From an uncultured Collinsella sp. (GTDB lineage Bacteria > Actinomycetota > Coriobacteriia > Coriobacteriales > Coriobacteriaceae), in contig URBB01000018.1 in NCBI GenBank assembly GCA_900545835.1, positions 1-24,443 on the forward strand: a stretch of DNA of 24,443 nucleotides, in the 5' to 3' direction. Numbering within the stretch: the first letter of the stretch is position 1; the number at the start of each line of letters is the position of its first letter. The position numbers and the translations under genes are program-made. Under the pieces are notes generated by a model. It was given only the letters and a program-made list of their open reading frames with translations. It did not search any database and was not told where the DNA came from. Of this stretch, positions 1 to 8,268 are shown piece after piece.

Positions 1-40
1 GCTCCGGTCTCGTGGGCTCGGAGATGTGTATAAGAGACAG
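1..40 (+). other. Nextera sequencing adapter left at the contig end (artefact)
   Basis: Positions 7-40 match the 34-base Illumina Nextera read-2 adapter as I know it, ending in the 19-base Tn5 mosaic end AGATGTGTATAAGAGACAG at 22-40. Genomic sequence begins at 41. Positions 1-6 (gctccg) may be the inner end of an index or random sequence. This is a library remnant, not a transposon in the organism, and nothing should be annotated across it. Confidence 0.97.
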
Positions 41-62
41 CCCGGGGCCTTTTGGCCCCGGG
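41..62 (-). terminator. Hairpin downstream of the adhesin gene, tail cut off
   Basis: A perfect 9-bp GC-rich inverted repeat (CCCGGGGCC, loop tttt, GGCCCCGGG) lies 14 bases beyond the stop codon of the adhesin gene. It is placed where an intrinsic terminator would be. The U-tract that would follow on the minus strand would fall below position 41, where adapter sequence replaces the genome, so the terminator cannot be confirmed. Confidence 0.6.
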
Positions 63-76
63 CGCTGCCAGCGTGC

Positions 77-3000
77 CTAGCGCTTACGGATACCCCAGAC
101 CAGGGCACCGACACCGGCCATGGCAATAACAAATGCCATGAGCAGTGCGGCGGCCTGTTGGTCACCCGTGGTGGGCAGGAAACCCTTGACCGTCTTGACG
201 ATGTTCGTCACGGTCTTGGGCGTGCCGGGGTCGGGCGTCGGCACGGGCGTCTCGGGCTTCTTGTACGTGTTGTTGAACACGATACCCTCGACGCTCTTGT
301 CGCCCTTGGTAAAGGCAACGTTCGCCTTGAGGTTGCCCTCGCCGTCGTCGACCACGTTAACGGTCGCGGTAAAGACGGACTTGTCGTAGGTCATACCGGC
401 CTCGTCACCCTTGACCTCGCTGATGGTGTAGACGTACGTACCGGGCTCGTCGCACTCGAGCTTGTCGAAGTTGATCTTGCCGTCGGCATCGTTGGTAACC
501 GTAGACTCGATGTTCTCGCCAACGAGCTTAAAGCTAAACTCGTCCTTCTTGAGCTCGCGTCCCTCGAGCACCTTGACCGCGCCGATGGAAACCTGCGTGG
601 GCATGGCGTGATACTTGTTGGTAAAGCCAGCCGACTCGGTAGTTCCCTCGAGCTTGTGCGTCGCGGTCAGCGTGCCGTCACCATTGTCGGAGACGGTGGT
701 CACGACGGTGTAGGTCGTGCCGTCATAGGTGACGCCCTTGTACAGGCCGAGCGCGTTGGGGCAAGCCTCGCGCAGCGTGTACGTGTGCGTACCGGGTGCC
801 TCGTAGCGGATCGGGCTCAGCGTAACGTTACCGTTGACGTCGTTGGTACCGCTAGCGACAGCCGCACCGTCCTCGAGCAGCTCAAACGTGAACTCGCCAG
901 CTGCAAGGTCGCGGCCGGTCAGACGCTTGACCGTCTTGACCTGATCGGTCACGGAAGAATCGGTGGGCGCCACGCCGTAGGTGTTGGTGAACGTGAAGGC
1001 CGCACCGTCGTCGCCGTTGCGCACGACACTTAGGTGTCCGGCACCGTCATCAGTCACGGTGTAGGAGACCTTGCGCGTGGCGTTGGCGTCGTTGGTCACG
1101 CCAGGGGCGCTACCGGACTCGGTCACCGTGTAGGTAAAGGTGTGCGAGCGCGGGGCGGTGGGGGCTGCGGGCTCGGACTCGTCGCCGGGCTCGTCAGCGT
1201 TGGCATCAGCGTCGGCGTCGGCCTCTGCCTCGTCAGCATCGACGTCGTCAGCTTCGTCTGCCTCGGCCTTATCGGTCGCATCGTCCGTCACGCCCAGAGC
1301 GCGGTTGAGGTCCTCGAGCGTAAAGTGGATCTTGCCAAAGTCCACGTTACCGACTGCGTCGTTGGTTACGGTCGTGCGCTCGGGCATCGGGGCACCTGCC
1401 TCGTCGGCGGTCACGGTAAAGGTGAACTTACCCGTGATGTCGGCCGGGGTCAGGCCCTCGGCAACCTGGAGCTTCTTAGTACCGGTGAGCGCAGCATCCA
1501 CGGCGTCGGCGCCGTAGACGTTCTCGAACAAGGGCTCGACGCCGCCGTAGTCGACCGTCGCCGTCAGGGTACCGTCACCGTTGTCGACGACGATAACCTT
1601 AAAGCCAAAGCTCCACGTTGTAGCGGAAACGCCATTCGGCAGCCCGAATAAATCTTCGTAGGCCGTGTAGTTAATGGTCCAGGCGAGCTTACCGTCCTTA
1701 TCGGTACGATAAGCAAGCCCAGCAGCCTCAAGATTAGCAAGCATCTTAGTGTCGTAGTGCAGCGTATCAAAGCTCACGTGCCCGCCGATATTGGGCTTGA
1801 GGTTTTCGTATGCCACAAGCTCACCCTGATAGGCGATGCCGAACCAGAACTCGCCGTCGGCCATCGGGCGGCCGGTCAGAGTCTTGGTGGCAACGACCTG
1901 AGCGGCGGTGCCGCCAGGCGTGTTGGTCGTAGCGCTGTAACTGTTGTGGAACGGCACCAGGGCCTTCTCGACCTTGTTCTCGCCACTCTTGTGGACCGTC
2001 TCATGCGTGCCCTCGGGACCGCCGGAAACGATCGTCGTAGCAGTGAGCGTGCCGGCGGTGTCGTCGGCGATGGCGATCGTCACCGTGCGCACGGCGTCGT
2101 CGTAGGTGTAACCGGGCTGGACGTCGTTCTTCTCGGCCACGGTGTACGTAAAGGTCTTGCCGGCGTCAGCCTGCGTAAATATAACCTCATGACCAGCCAG
2201 AATGTCGATCAGTCCGACCGTTGCCTCTGCCGCTGCGGGGGACTTGAAGCTATTAGCCCCGGGCAGCAGACCGAGCGCGCGAGCCGAAGCGTCGTCAGCA
2301 GGTGTCACGGTAAAGGTGAACTGACCCTCGGTCATGGGGCGGCCATCCAGATACTTGCTGAGCCACAGACCGCCGGCAGCGGTGTAGTTAAGCTCAGTGC
2401 GGTACGTGTTGGTAAAGCGTCCGTTTTCCTTCTTGGTGACGTTGGCGGTCAGGCTGCCATCGCCGTTCTCGGTCACGGTCACTTCGGCGGTTGCGACATG
2501 CGCGTCATACGTCATGCCGACCGTGCTGCCCGCGTTCTCGCGAATCTCGTACTTATAGGTTCCGGCGGCAGCGTAGTGAATCTTGCCGAACTTGATGGCG
2601 GCAATGCCGTCCTTCGCGTCCTTCTTGCTCACGGTTACGGTTGCGGGATCGGGCAGTGGGGCGTCTTCGGGGGCGGTGATGGTAAAGCTGAACTCGTCCC
2701 CATCCGTCCAGTCGCGGCCGCTGATGACCTTGCTCAGGTCAAAGTCGAGCTCCGCATCGAGCGGGGCCACGCTGTAGGTGTTCTTGAAAGTCGCAGCCGT
2801 GGCGTCCTTCAGGACATGCTCGGCCTTGAGGGTGCCGTCGCCGTTGTCCGTGATGGTGGTCTCGATGGTGTACTTGGCGTCACTGTAGGTGATGCCCTTG
2901 CTGGTGGTTCCGCCCTTGATCTCGCGCAGCGTGTAGGCGTGCTTGCCGGGCTTGTCGTATGCGACCTTGCCCATCGTGATCGCGCCGTCGGCAGCGTTAG

Positions 3001-6000
3001 TGCCGGTAGCGACAACCTTATCGCCCTCGACGAGCTCGAAGGAGAACTCGCCTTCCTTGAGCTCACGCCCGGTCAGGACCTTGTTCGCGGTGATCTGGTC
3101 GGTGACGCTCGTCTCGACAGGCGTCACGTTATAGGTATTGGTGAACGTGAAGGCCGCATCACCGTCCGGCTTGCGGGATACGCGCAGATTCCCCTTGCCG
3201 TCATCGGTCACGGTGAAGGAAACCTCGCGCGACGGCTTAGCGTCGTTGGTCACGCCAGCGACCTCACCGGACTCGGTCACGGTGTAGGTAAAGGTGTGCT
3301 CGCGCTTCTCGGGCTTCTCACCCACAGCCTTGTTAAGGTCGTCGAGCGTAAAGGTAATCTTGCCAAAGTCGACCTTGCCGTCAATGTCGTTGTGCACGCT
3401 CGTGCTCGCAGGCATAGGTGCGCCCTCTTCACCGGTCACGGTAAAGGTGAACTTGCCGGTGATATCAGCCGGGGTCAGAGCGTCGTCAACCTGCAGATTC
3501 TTGATACCCGCAAGCGATGCCTCGGTAGCATTCGTGGTGTAGGCGTTCTTGAACTCGATGCTCTTGACGTCCTTGGCGTCCTTCAGCTCGTGCGTGGCAA
3601 CCAGCTGGCCCTTGCCGTTATCGGCGATGGTCGTCACGATGGTGTAGACCGCGTCATCGTAGTCAATACCGCCGGAGTTGCCCTTAACCTCATGCAGCTT
3701 GTAGGTGTGCTGGCCGATCTCGGTGTACTTGATGGCACTGAACGTCACCTTGCCGTCGGCAGCGTTCTTAACGGTCTCGATAAGCTCAGAGTCCTCATCC
3801 TTAATCTCGCGCAGCTCAAAGCTGAACTCACCGACCGTAAGGTCGCGCCCGGTCAGAGACTTGGTCACGGCAATCTGACTGGTTACGCTGGACTCAACAG
3901 GATTCGTAGCGTAGGCGTTCTTGAACTCGGTCTCACCCGAGGTCGCCTTCACGTCAGCGCTCAGTTCGCCCTTCTTATTGGGCTTCACCGTCACGGTGAT
4001 CTCCGCGACGTTACCGCTGTAGGCGATGCCGTCAATCGTGGTCCCGGCGTGCTTTTCACTGACCTTGTAGACGTACGTGCCAGGTTCGGTGTATTCGACC
4101 GTGCCGAAGTCGATGACAGCCTTGCCCTTGTCGTCCAGGTCAGCCTTGCGCACGATCGCAGTCGTAGTCGTAGGCATCGGGGCGCCGTTCTCGGACGTCA
4201 GGCCAAACTCAAACGCGTCAGTATCCCTCCAGTCGCGGCCCTCGAGCACCTTGGTTAGACCAAAGCTGGCTTTGGTGTTCACCATTGCCGGCGTCATGTC
4301 ATACGCAAAGCTGATCTTGCCGTTGTTGCCCAGGTAGGAATTGACATGCGTCGCGGCCGCCTTGGCGGACATGTTGTTCCACTTGGGGTTGAGAACGTCG
4401 GTCGCGGTGCCAGTGTTGTTGTCGTCCACACTCTCCTTGGTGGTGTGGAGCTCGTCGATAAAGGCTAGGCGCGCGGTTCCCACGCTAAACGAAAGGTTGC
4501 CGCCCTCGTCGGCAACAATAGCGCCGTCAAACTTCGCAGCGTCGCCGCCGATAAACTCGATGACGGTGGTGGCGGGCTTGGCCTCGCCGTTCTCGCCCTG
4601 CTCCTCAAACTCATCCTTGTAGTAATAGGTGCCGGTATCTGCCAGTGAATTCTTTGCGGGCTGTGTGCAGTCCTTGTCCGTGTAAATGGGAGTCTGCTTC
4701 TGGAAGTAGTAGTAGCGGTTGGTGTCGGCCGGCTCAAAGGTCGCAACCGTATCACCCAACGCACCACCGCTCCACTTGTTCGCGTAGAAGCTCACGGTCT
4801 TGGTGCCGTCAACGACAGTCGTATTATGCTCGATGTAGTCCTTGAGCCCCGTGACCTTCTCGGGCGTAAACAGGTTGTCAAGTGCGGCGCTCTTCACGCT
4901 CGAGGTATACTTCACCTGAATGGGCTTAACGTTGTCGACCGAAAGCTTGCCGTCTACGGTCTTAAAGTGGCTCAGCGGAATCAACGACGCAGGAATGTTA
5001 ACCGTTACGATATCGCCCTTCTGGGGATTGTCAGCGCCAGCACGCTGCACGGTGATGAGCAGGTCTTTTGCCTTGCCGGTGAACTCGTATGTGTCGGTAT
5101 TGGTTTCTTTGTTGAACGTCTTGCTCGCCTCGGTAAACGGCGTGCCGTTGATGACGACTTCGGTAAATCCGTCGACCTGCATAAAGTCGCCCAGCTCGTC
5201 GGTAAACGTAATGTAGCCGGACTTGGTCTCGTCGTAGCCCTTATGGATTTCGGTCGGATAAGGCGCCTCCGATGTGATGGCCTGTGAGATGTCGTCGAAG
5301 ACCTTCTTGAGCTCTTCGGCGTTGGTCGCCGACTTGTAGTAGTCGGAGTTTTCCGCGCGTGTGCCAAGCTTGTCGCTCGCATACGACGTGGCATCGGGAT
5401 AATTACTCGACACGGCGTGCATAAACTTGTTGACGTCGCTTGTCCCCTCTTTCGAGGGATCGTCAGCGGGGTCCGCTCCACTAAAGATGCCGATGGTATA
5501 AACGGTGGCTTTGCCATCCTTCATCTTCTTGGCAGCCGTCACGGCACCCTTGGCGACGTCAGAATCAAACTCGCTGAAGCTCGTTGGCTTGCCGTCGGTA
5601 AAGAACACAACGATCTTCTTGGCATCTGCGCGGCCAGAAGTGATATCCCCGGCCAGTTCCAGACCATAGTCGGCACGCGTGGCACCGCTTGGTTTGATTC
5701 CAGCAACTGTATCCTCAAGAACTTTCACGTTGCCGCCAGAGCAATCGGTCAAACCCTTCATCACCTGCGAGTTGTTGTACCAAAATTGCCCTTTCTTGTA
5801 CTGGTCATTGCCGACCTTATTGGTCTTATCACCCGCAAACTTAACAATGGCAACCCTGTGCTGCCTATCGACACCCTCGATACCCTCGTTTTGCTTGGCA
5901 ATGGTATTGATAAAGCTGTTCGCAGCGCTCTTCAGTGCATCGATACGCTTGGTGGAATCTCCGCCACCCATAGGATCATCCATCGAGCCAGAGGCATCCA

Positions 6001-6358
6001 GCACCATCACGATGTCAAGCGGCGTGGTGACCGTCACGGTTGAATTAGACGTCGAGGACATCGCCGAAAGCGTGGTCAAAAAGTCCGACTCTTCGTTTTC
6101 CTCGGTTGCCTTGACCGTCTTGTCGGTCCAGATTCGACCGACGTTTTGGGTCGTTACCTTATTGCCACCGTGGCCTGCCGCCCAGATTTCCCAGCGACCG
6201 CTGGTGTCGGGGTCGGCGACCTTTCCGGTCATTATCGGTCCGTCCATTCCTGTGCTGGACCTGGCGTTGGCCTCGGGCAGCATGGCGAATGCTGCGGCTG
6301 GCAACACCAGCACTACGGCCAGTATCACCGCCAAGAGACCCCTCGTGTACTTACCCAT
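77..6358 (-). CDS. Giant LPXTG-anchored VWA adhesin with pilin-type isopeptide repeats
   Basis: This 2093-residue surface protein is probably an adhesin or pilus-tip-like protein. Residues 1-32 form a signal peptide (KYTR, hydrophobic core, AFA or ANA cleavage). Residues about 112-365 are a von Willebrand A domain with a full MIDAS: DASGS at 121-125, T227 in SGATRAD and D255 in FFTDGKP. Residues 366-690 are a less clear linker and adhesive region. Residues 690-2032 hold about ten Spy0128/FctA-like pilin repeats. Each opens with a K-x-L-x-GR strand, has a Y-x-x-x-E strand and closes on F-x-N-x-Y, the Lys/Glu/Asn pattern of intramolecular isopeptide bonds. A Pro-rich spacer, LPTTG at 2061-2065, a membrane helix and RKR make a sortase signal. 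The start has an AAGGGAG ribosome site 8 bases upstream. No sortase gene is in the window. Adhesin function is inferred; the domain calls are strong. Confidence 0.93.
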   Translation of the reverse strand: MGKYTRGLLAVILAVVLVLPAAAFAMLPEANARSSTGMDGPIMTGKVADPDTSGRWEIWAAGHGGNKVTTQNVGRIWTDKTVKATEENEESDFLTTLSAMSSTSNSTVTVTTPLDIVMVLDASGSMDDPMGGGDSTKRIDALKSAANSFINTIAKQNEGIEGVDRQHRVAIVKFAGDKTNKVGNDQYKKGQFWYNNSQVMKGLTDCSGGNVKVLEDTVAGIKPSGATRADYGLELAGDITSGRADAKKIVVFFTDGKPTSFSEFDSDVAKGAVTAAKKMKDGKATVYTIGIFSGADPADDPSKEGTSDVNKFMHAVSSNYPDATSYASDKLGTRAENSDYYKSATNAEELKKVFDDISQAITSEAPYPTEIHKGYDETKSGYITFTDELGDFMQVDGFTEVVINGTPFTEASKTFNKETNTDTYEFTGKAKDLLITVQRAGADNPQKGDIVTVNIPASLIPLSHFKTVDGKLSVDNVKPIQVKYTSSVKSAALDNLFTPEKVTGLKDYIEHNTTVVDGTKTVSFYANKWSGGALGDTVATFEPADTNRYYYFQKQTPIYTDKDCTQPAKNSLADTGTYYYKDEFEEQGENGEAKPATTVIEFIGGDAAKFDGAIVADEGGNLSFSVGTARLAFIDELHTTKESVDDNNTGTATDVLNPKWNNMSAKAAATHVNSYLGNNGKISFAYDMTPAMVNTKASFGLTKVLEGRDWRDTDAFEFGLTSENGAPMPTTTTAIVRKADLDDKGKAVIDFGTVEYTEPGTYVYKVSEKHAGTTIDGIAYSGNVAEITVTVKPNKKGELSADVKATSGETEFKNAYATNPVESSVTSQIAVTKSLTGRDLTVGEFSFELREIKDEDSELIETVKNAADGKVTFSAIKYTEIGQHTYKLHEVKGNSGGIDYDDAVYTIVTTIADNGKGQLVATHELKDAKDVKSIEFKNAYTTNATEASLAGIKNLQVDDALTPADITGKFTFTVTGEEGAPMPASTSVHNDIDGKVDFGKITFTLDDLNKAVGEKPEKREHTFTYTVTESGEVAGVTNDAKPSREVSFTVTDDGKGNLRVSRKPDGDAAFTFTNTYNVTPVETSVTDQITANKVLTGRELKEGEFSFELVEGDKVVATGTNAADGAITMGKVAYDKPGKHAYTLREIKGGTTSKGITYSDAKYTIETTITDNGDGTLKAEHVLKDATAATFKNTYSVAPLDAELDFDLSKVISGRDWTDGDEFSFTITAPEDAPLPDPATVTVSKKDAKDGIAAIKFGKIHYAAAGTYKYEIRENAGSTVGMTYDAHVATAEVTVTENGDGSLTANVTKKENGRFTNTYRTELNYTAAGGLWLSKYLDGRPMTEGQFTFTVTPADDASARALGLLPGANSFKSPAAAEATVGLIDILAGHEVIFTQADAGKTFTYTVAEKNDVQPGYTYDDAVRTVTIAIADDTAGTLTATTIVSGGPEGTHETVHKSGENKVEKALVPFHNSYSATTNTPGGTAAQVVATKTLTGRPMADGEFWFGIAYQGELVAYENLKPNIGGHVSFDTLHYDTKMLANLEAAGLAYRTDKDGKLAWTINYTAYEDLFGLPNGVSATTWSFGFKVIVVDNGDGTLTATVDYGGVEPLFENVYGADAVDAALTGTKKLQVAEGLTPADITGKFTFTVTADEAGAPMPERTTVTNDAVGNVDFGKIHFTLEDLNRALGVTDDATDKAEADEADDVDADEAEADADADANADEPGDESEPAAPTAPRSHTFTYTVTESGSAPGVTNDANATRKVSYTVTDDGAGHLSVVRNGDDGAAFTFTNTYGVAPTDSSVTDQVKTVKRLTGRDLAAGEFTFELLEDGAAVASGTNDVNGNVTLSPIRYEAPGTHTYTLREACPNALGLYKGVTYDGTTYTVVTTVSDNGDGTLTATHKLEGTTESAGFTNKYHAMPTQVSIGAVKVLEGRELKKDEFSFKLVGENIESTVTNDADGKINFDKLECDEPGTYVYTISEVKGDEAGMTYDKSVFTATVNVVDDGEGNLKANVAFTKGDKSVEGIVFNNTYKKPETPVPTPDPGTPKTVTNIVKTVKGFLPTTGDQQAAALLMAFVIAMAGVGALVWGIRKR
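263..4291 (-). repeat. Array of about ten diverged pilin-domain repeats inside the adhesin gene
   Basis: Repeats of 110-175 residues start at about residues 690, 820, 945, 1080, 1200, 1321, 1480, 1620, 1798 and 1920. Two subtypes are visible. The common one begins with a V-x-x-x-L-x-GR-(D/E)L or GRDW strand. The other begins with LTPADITGKFTFTVT and occurs twice, in repeats 3 (bases 3131-3517) and 8 (974-1495), which share long identical peptides. Repeat 8 differs from 3 by an Asp/Glu/Ala-rich insert (bases 1154-1285). The order suggests duplication of a multi-domain block: in both cases a LTPADITGKF repeat is followed by an S-S/T-S-VTDQ repeat. Confidence 0.85.
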
Positions 6359-6360
6359 CG

Positions 6361-6491
6361 TGTCTCCCTTCTCGCGGTCTCAGACCTTGCATCAGCCTAA
6401 AGTTACGGAATGAGACACAATTAGGGCAGGTGACACATGTTCCAGATTCGGTTTTGAGCGTGAGACAAATGTCTCACCAAAGTTGAGACAC
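6361..6491 (-). promoter_or_regulatory. Adhesin upstream control region with TGAGACA repeats
   Basis: The heptamer TGAGACA occurs at 6411-6417, 6461-6467 and 6484-6490. The middle copy is half of a perfect dyad, GTGAGACA-aa-TGTCTCAC (6460-6477). A smaller dyad GGTCT-c-AGACC lies at 6376-6386 and TGTCTC abuts the start codon at 6361-6366. This clustering suggests operator sites for a dimeric regulator, which I cannot name. I could not place a convincing -35/-10 pair. A GTTTTC-gcag-GAAAAC hairpin follows at 6495-6510. Confidence 0.5.
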
Positions 6492-6597
6492 GGCGTTTTC
6501 GCAGGAAAACAGGTGCGACTCGGAGCCATCAGGCAAAAATGACCCACTTTCCTCCGTCCTTGGGGGATCAGGAGCTGTTACTGGTATGGTGCCATTT

Positions 6598-6751
6598 CAA
6601 AACTATGCCGGATTACGGGGCAAAAGTCGGGGCCCTCATCCATACCCTCATTTTTTGAAAAACGGCAGGCTATCTACCTGCGGTTTTGTTTTTGCGATTT
6701 TCTGTATGGTCGGAGATTCGCTATCCAGCCCCGTAATCCGGCATAGTTTTG
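6598..6751. repeat. 154-bp element with 24-bp perfect terminal inverted repeats (MITE-like)
   Basis: The left end (6598-6621, beginning CAAAACTATGCCGG) and the right end (6728-6751, ending CCGGCATAGTTTTG) are perfect inverted copies of 24 bases around a 106-base centre without coding capacity. The centre has an internal hairpin GCAGG-ctatcta-CCTGC at about 6664-6680 followed by a T-rich run, so it could terminate rightward transcription. No transposase is nearby and no clear target-site duplication is seen; only TT flanks both ends. It could be a non-autonomous mobile element, or a large RNA or DNA hairpin of the intergenic region. Confidence 0.65.
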
Positions 6752-6766
6752 TTCGTGGCGGCCCAA

Positions 6767-6814
6767 CCGCGCGTTTAAGCGCGGGGCCGATGGGGCATTT
6801 TTGCCCCACCGGCC
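6767..6814 (-). terminator. Tandem hairpins downstream of the hydrogenase operon
   Basis: Two inverted repeats lie just past the last hydrogenase gene. One is a stem of GGCCG and TGGGGCA paired with TGCCCCA and CGGCC (6785-6814, one mismatch, tttt loop). The other is CCGCGC-gtttaa-GCGCGG (6767-6784). They sit 12 bases beyond the echF stop. No long U-tract follows on the minus strand, so this may be a weak or GC-clamp terminator. Confidence 0.55.
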
Positions 6815-6825
6815 CTATTCCAGCG

Positions 6826-7167
6826 CTATTCCGGCTTGGTTTCTACTGTGGGAGTCTTGTCCGCTGCGACTGGGGTGCGGGCGGTGTCCATAGTCAGGCA
6901 GTGCTTGGGGCAGCTCTCGATGCACTCACCGCACACCACGCAGGCATACGGGTCGATCGACCACGTTCCACCCTTGCGATCGACTGCGAGCGCGCCCGCC
7001 GGACAGCGACGCGCACACATGCCGCAGCAGATACACACGTCCATGTCGTTGACGATATGCCCGCGCAAGCGCTCGGGCGCCGCGAGCTTCTCCTGCGGAT
7101 AGCACACCGTAACCGGCTGCTTGACCATAGAGCCCAAGGCTGTCTTGGCAAATGTCAGCAAACTCAT
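6826..7167 (-). CDS. echF: Ech-type hydrogenase ferredoxin subunit (2x[4Fe-4S])
   Basis: This 113-residue polyferredoxin passes electrons from reduced ferredoxin toward the small subunit of the membrane hydrogenase, like NuoI in complex I. Two classical CxxCxxCxxxCP motifs are seen at C45-C55 (CICCGMCARRCP) and C76-C86 (CVVCGECIESCP), each binding one [4Fe-4S] cluster. It is short, as in the EchF family, and ends in a hydrophilic Pro/Thr/Lys tail. It is the last gene of the operon and starts 7 bases after echE. The ribosome site (AAAGGTAGG) overlaps the echE stop, suggesting translational coupling. Confidence 0.9.
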   Translation of the reverse strand: MSLLTFAKTALGSMVKQPVTVCYPQEKLAAPERLRGHIVNDMDVCICCGMCARRCPAGALAVDRKGGTWSIDPYACVVCGECIESCPKHCLTMDTARTPVAADKTPTVETKPE

Positions 7168-7174
7168 GCCGCGC

Positions 7175-8263
7175 CTACCTTTCCGTGCAGCTAATGCAGG
7201 GGTCGATGGTCAGGATAATCATGGGAACGTTGGCAAGGAGTACGCCCTGCAGCGCATGCGTCAGACCCGCCAAGTTCTGCGACGTCGGCGTGCGCACGCG
7301 GAAACGGTCCAGGTTCTTGGTGCCGTTGCCGCGCACATAGTAATACGCCTCGCCGCGCGGCTGCTCAATCACAACCTCGCCGCGCGCGCCGTCGGCCGGT
7401 GTGAGCTTGGTACGCCCGCCGATGCCGTCGTGCGGAATCTTGCCGACAAGCTCCTTGATAATGTCCATGGCCTGCGTGACCTCGGCGCAACGCACCTGGC
7501 AGCGGGCATAGCAGTCGCCATCGGTAGCAACGATGGGCTCAAATGCAGCCAGGTCCGCATAGGCACCGTCACCGAACATGCGCACGTCGTAGTCCACGCC
7601 CGAGGCGCGACCGAACGGGCCGACCATCGAAAGCTCCAGCGCGTCTTTCTTGCTGATCACGCCCACGCCATGCAGGCGCTCGCCGCAGCTGTTGTCGTCC
7701 AAAAACGTATGCACCAGGGCCTCGTAGTCGGGGCGCATGGCGTCGAGCGTCTGGACAATGCCCTCCAGCTCGGAGTCCTCAATGTCGTGTTTAAGGCCGC
7801 CGATCTCGTTAATCGACAGAATCACGCGCCCGCCGCAAGTGCTCTCAAAGATCTTGAGAATCTGCTCGCGCAGGGTCCATGACCGATAGAACAGCGCCTC
7901 AAAGCCAAAGGCGTCGGCGAGCAGGCCCAGCCACAGCAGATGCGAGTGGATGCGCGAAAGCTCGTGCAAAACGGTGCGGATATACTGCACGCGGCCGGGC
8001 ACCTCGATGTCGAGCATGCGCTCGCAGGCACTGGCATAGCCGCAGCTGTGGCCCACGGCGCAAATGCCGCAGATGCGCTCGGCGATGTAGCCAAACTGGT
8101 GCATATCACGCTTTTCGGTGAGCTTCTCGAGTCCGCGGTGCACAAAGCCGATCTGCGGAATTGCCTCGATGACGCAGTCGTCCTCGATCACCAGGTCCAG
8201 ATGAAGCGGCTCGGGCAGCACCGGGTGCTGCGGGCCAAACGGAATGACGGAGCGATGTGCCAT
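7175..8263 (-). CDS. echE: Ech-type [NiFe] hydrogenase large subunit
   Basis: This 362-residue catalytic subunit, related to NuoD, should hold the Ni-Fe active site of a group 4 hydrogenase. Both ligand motifs are intact: RICGICAVGHS near the N-terminus (C65, C68) and DPCISCTER at the extreme C-terminus (C356, C359). Four cysteine ligands separate it from true NuoD subunits, which lack them. The protein ends at the Arg just after the last motif, so there is no C-terminal extension to be removed by a maturation protease. Its start lies 5 bases after the echD stop. No hyp maturation genes are in the window. Confidence 0.94.
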   Translation of the reverse strand: MAHRSVIPFGPQHPVLPEPLHLDLVIEDDCVIEAIPQIGFVHRGLEKLTEKRDMHQFGYIAERICGICAVGHSCGYASACERMLDIEVPGRVQYIRTVLHELSRIHSHLLWLGLLADAFGFEALFYRSWTLREQILKIFESTCGGRVILSINEIGGLKHDIEDSELEGIVQTLDAMRPDYEALVHTFLDDNSCGERLHGVGVISKKDALELSMVGPFGRASGVDYDVRMFGDGAYADLAAFEPIVATDGDCYARCQVRCAEVTQAMDIIKELVGKIPHDGIGGRTKLTPADGARGEVVIEQPRGEAYYYVRGNGTKNLDRFRVRTPTSQNLAGLTHALQGVLLANVPMIILTIDPCISCTER

Positions 8264-8268
8264 GGGCC

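Noticed and set aside
26..4258. Long plus-strand open frames opposite the adhesin gene (335, 205 and 833 codons)
   Set aside because: They are antisense shadows of a GC-rich repetitive gene. They have no ribosome sites or recognisable domains, and the minus frame encodes a coherent signal-to-LPTTG protein.
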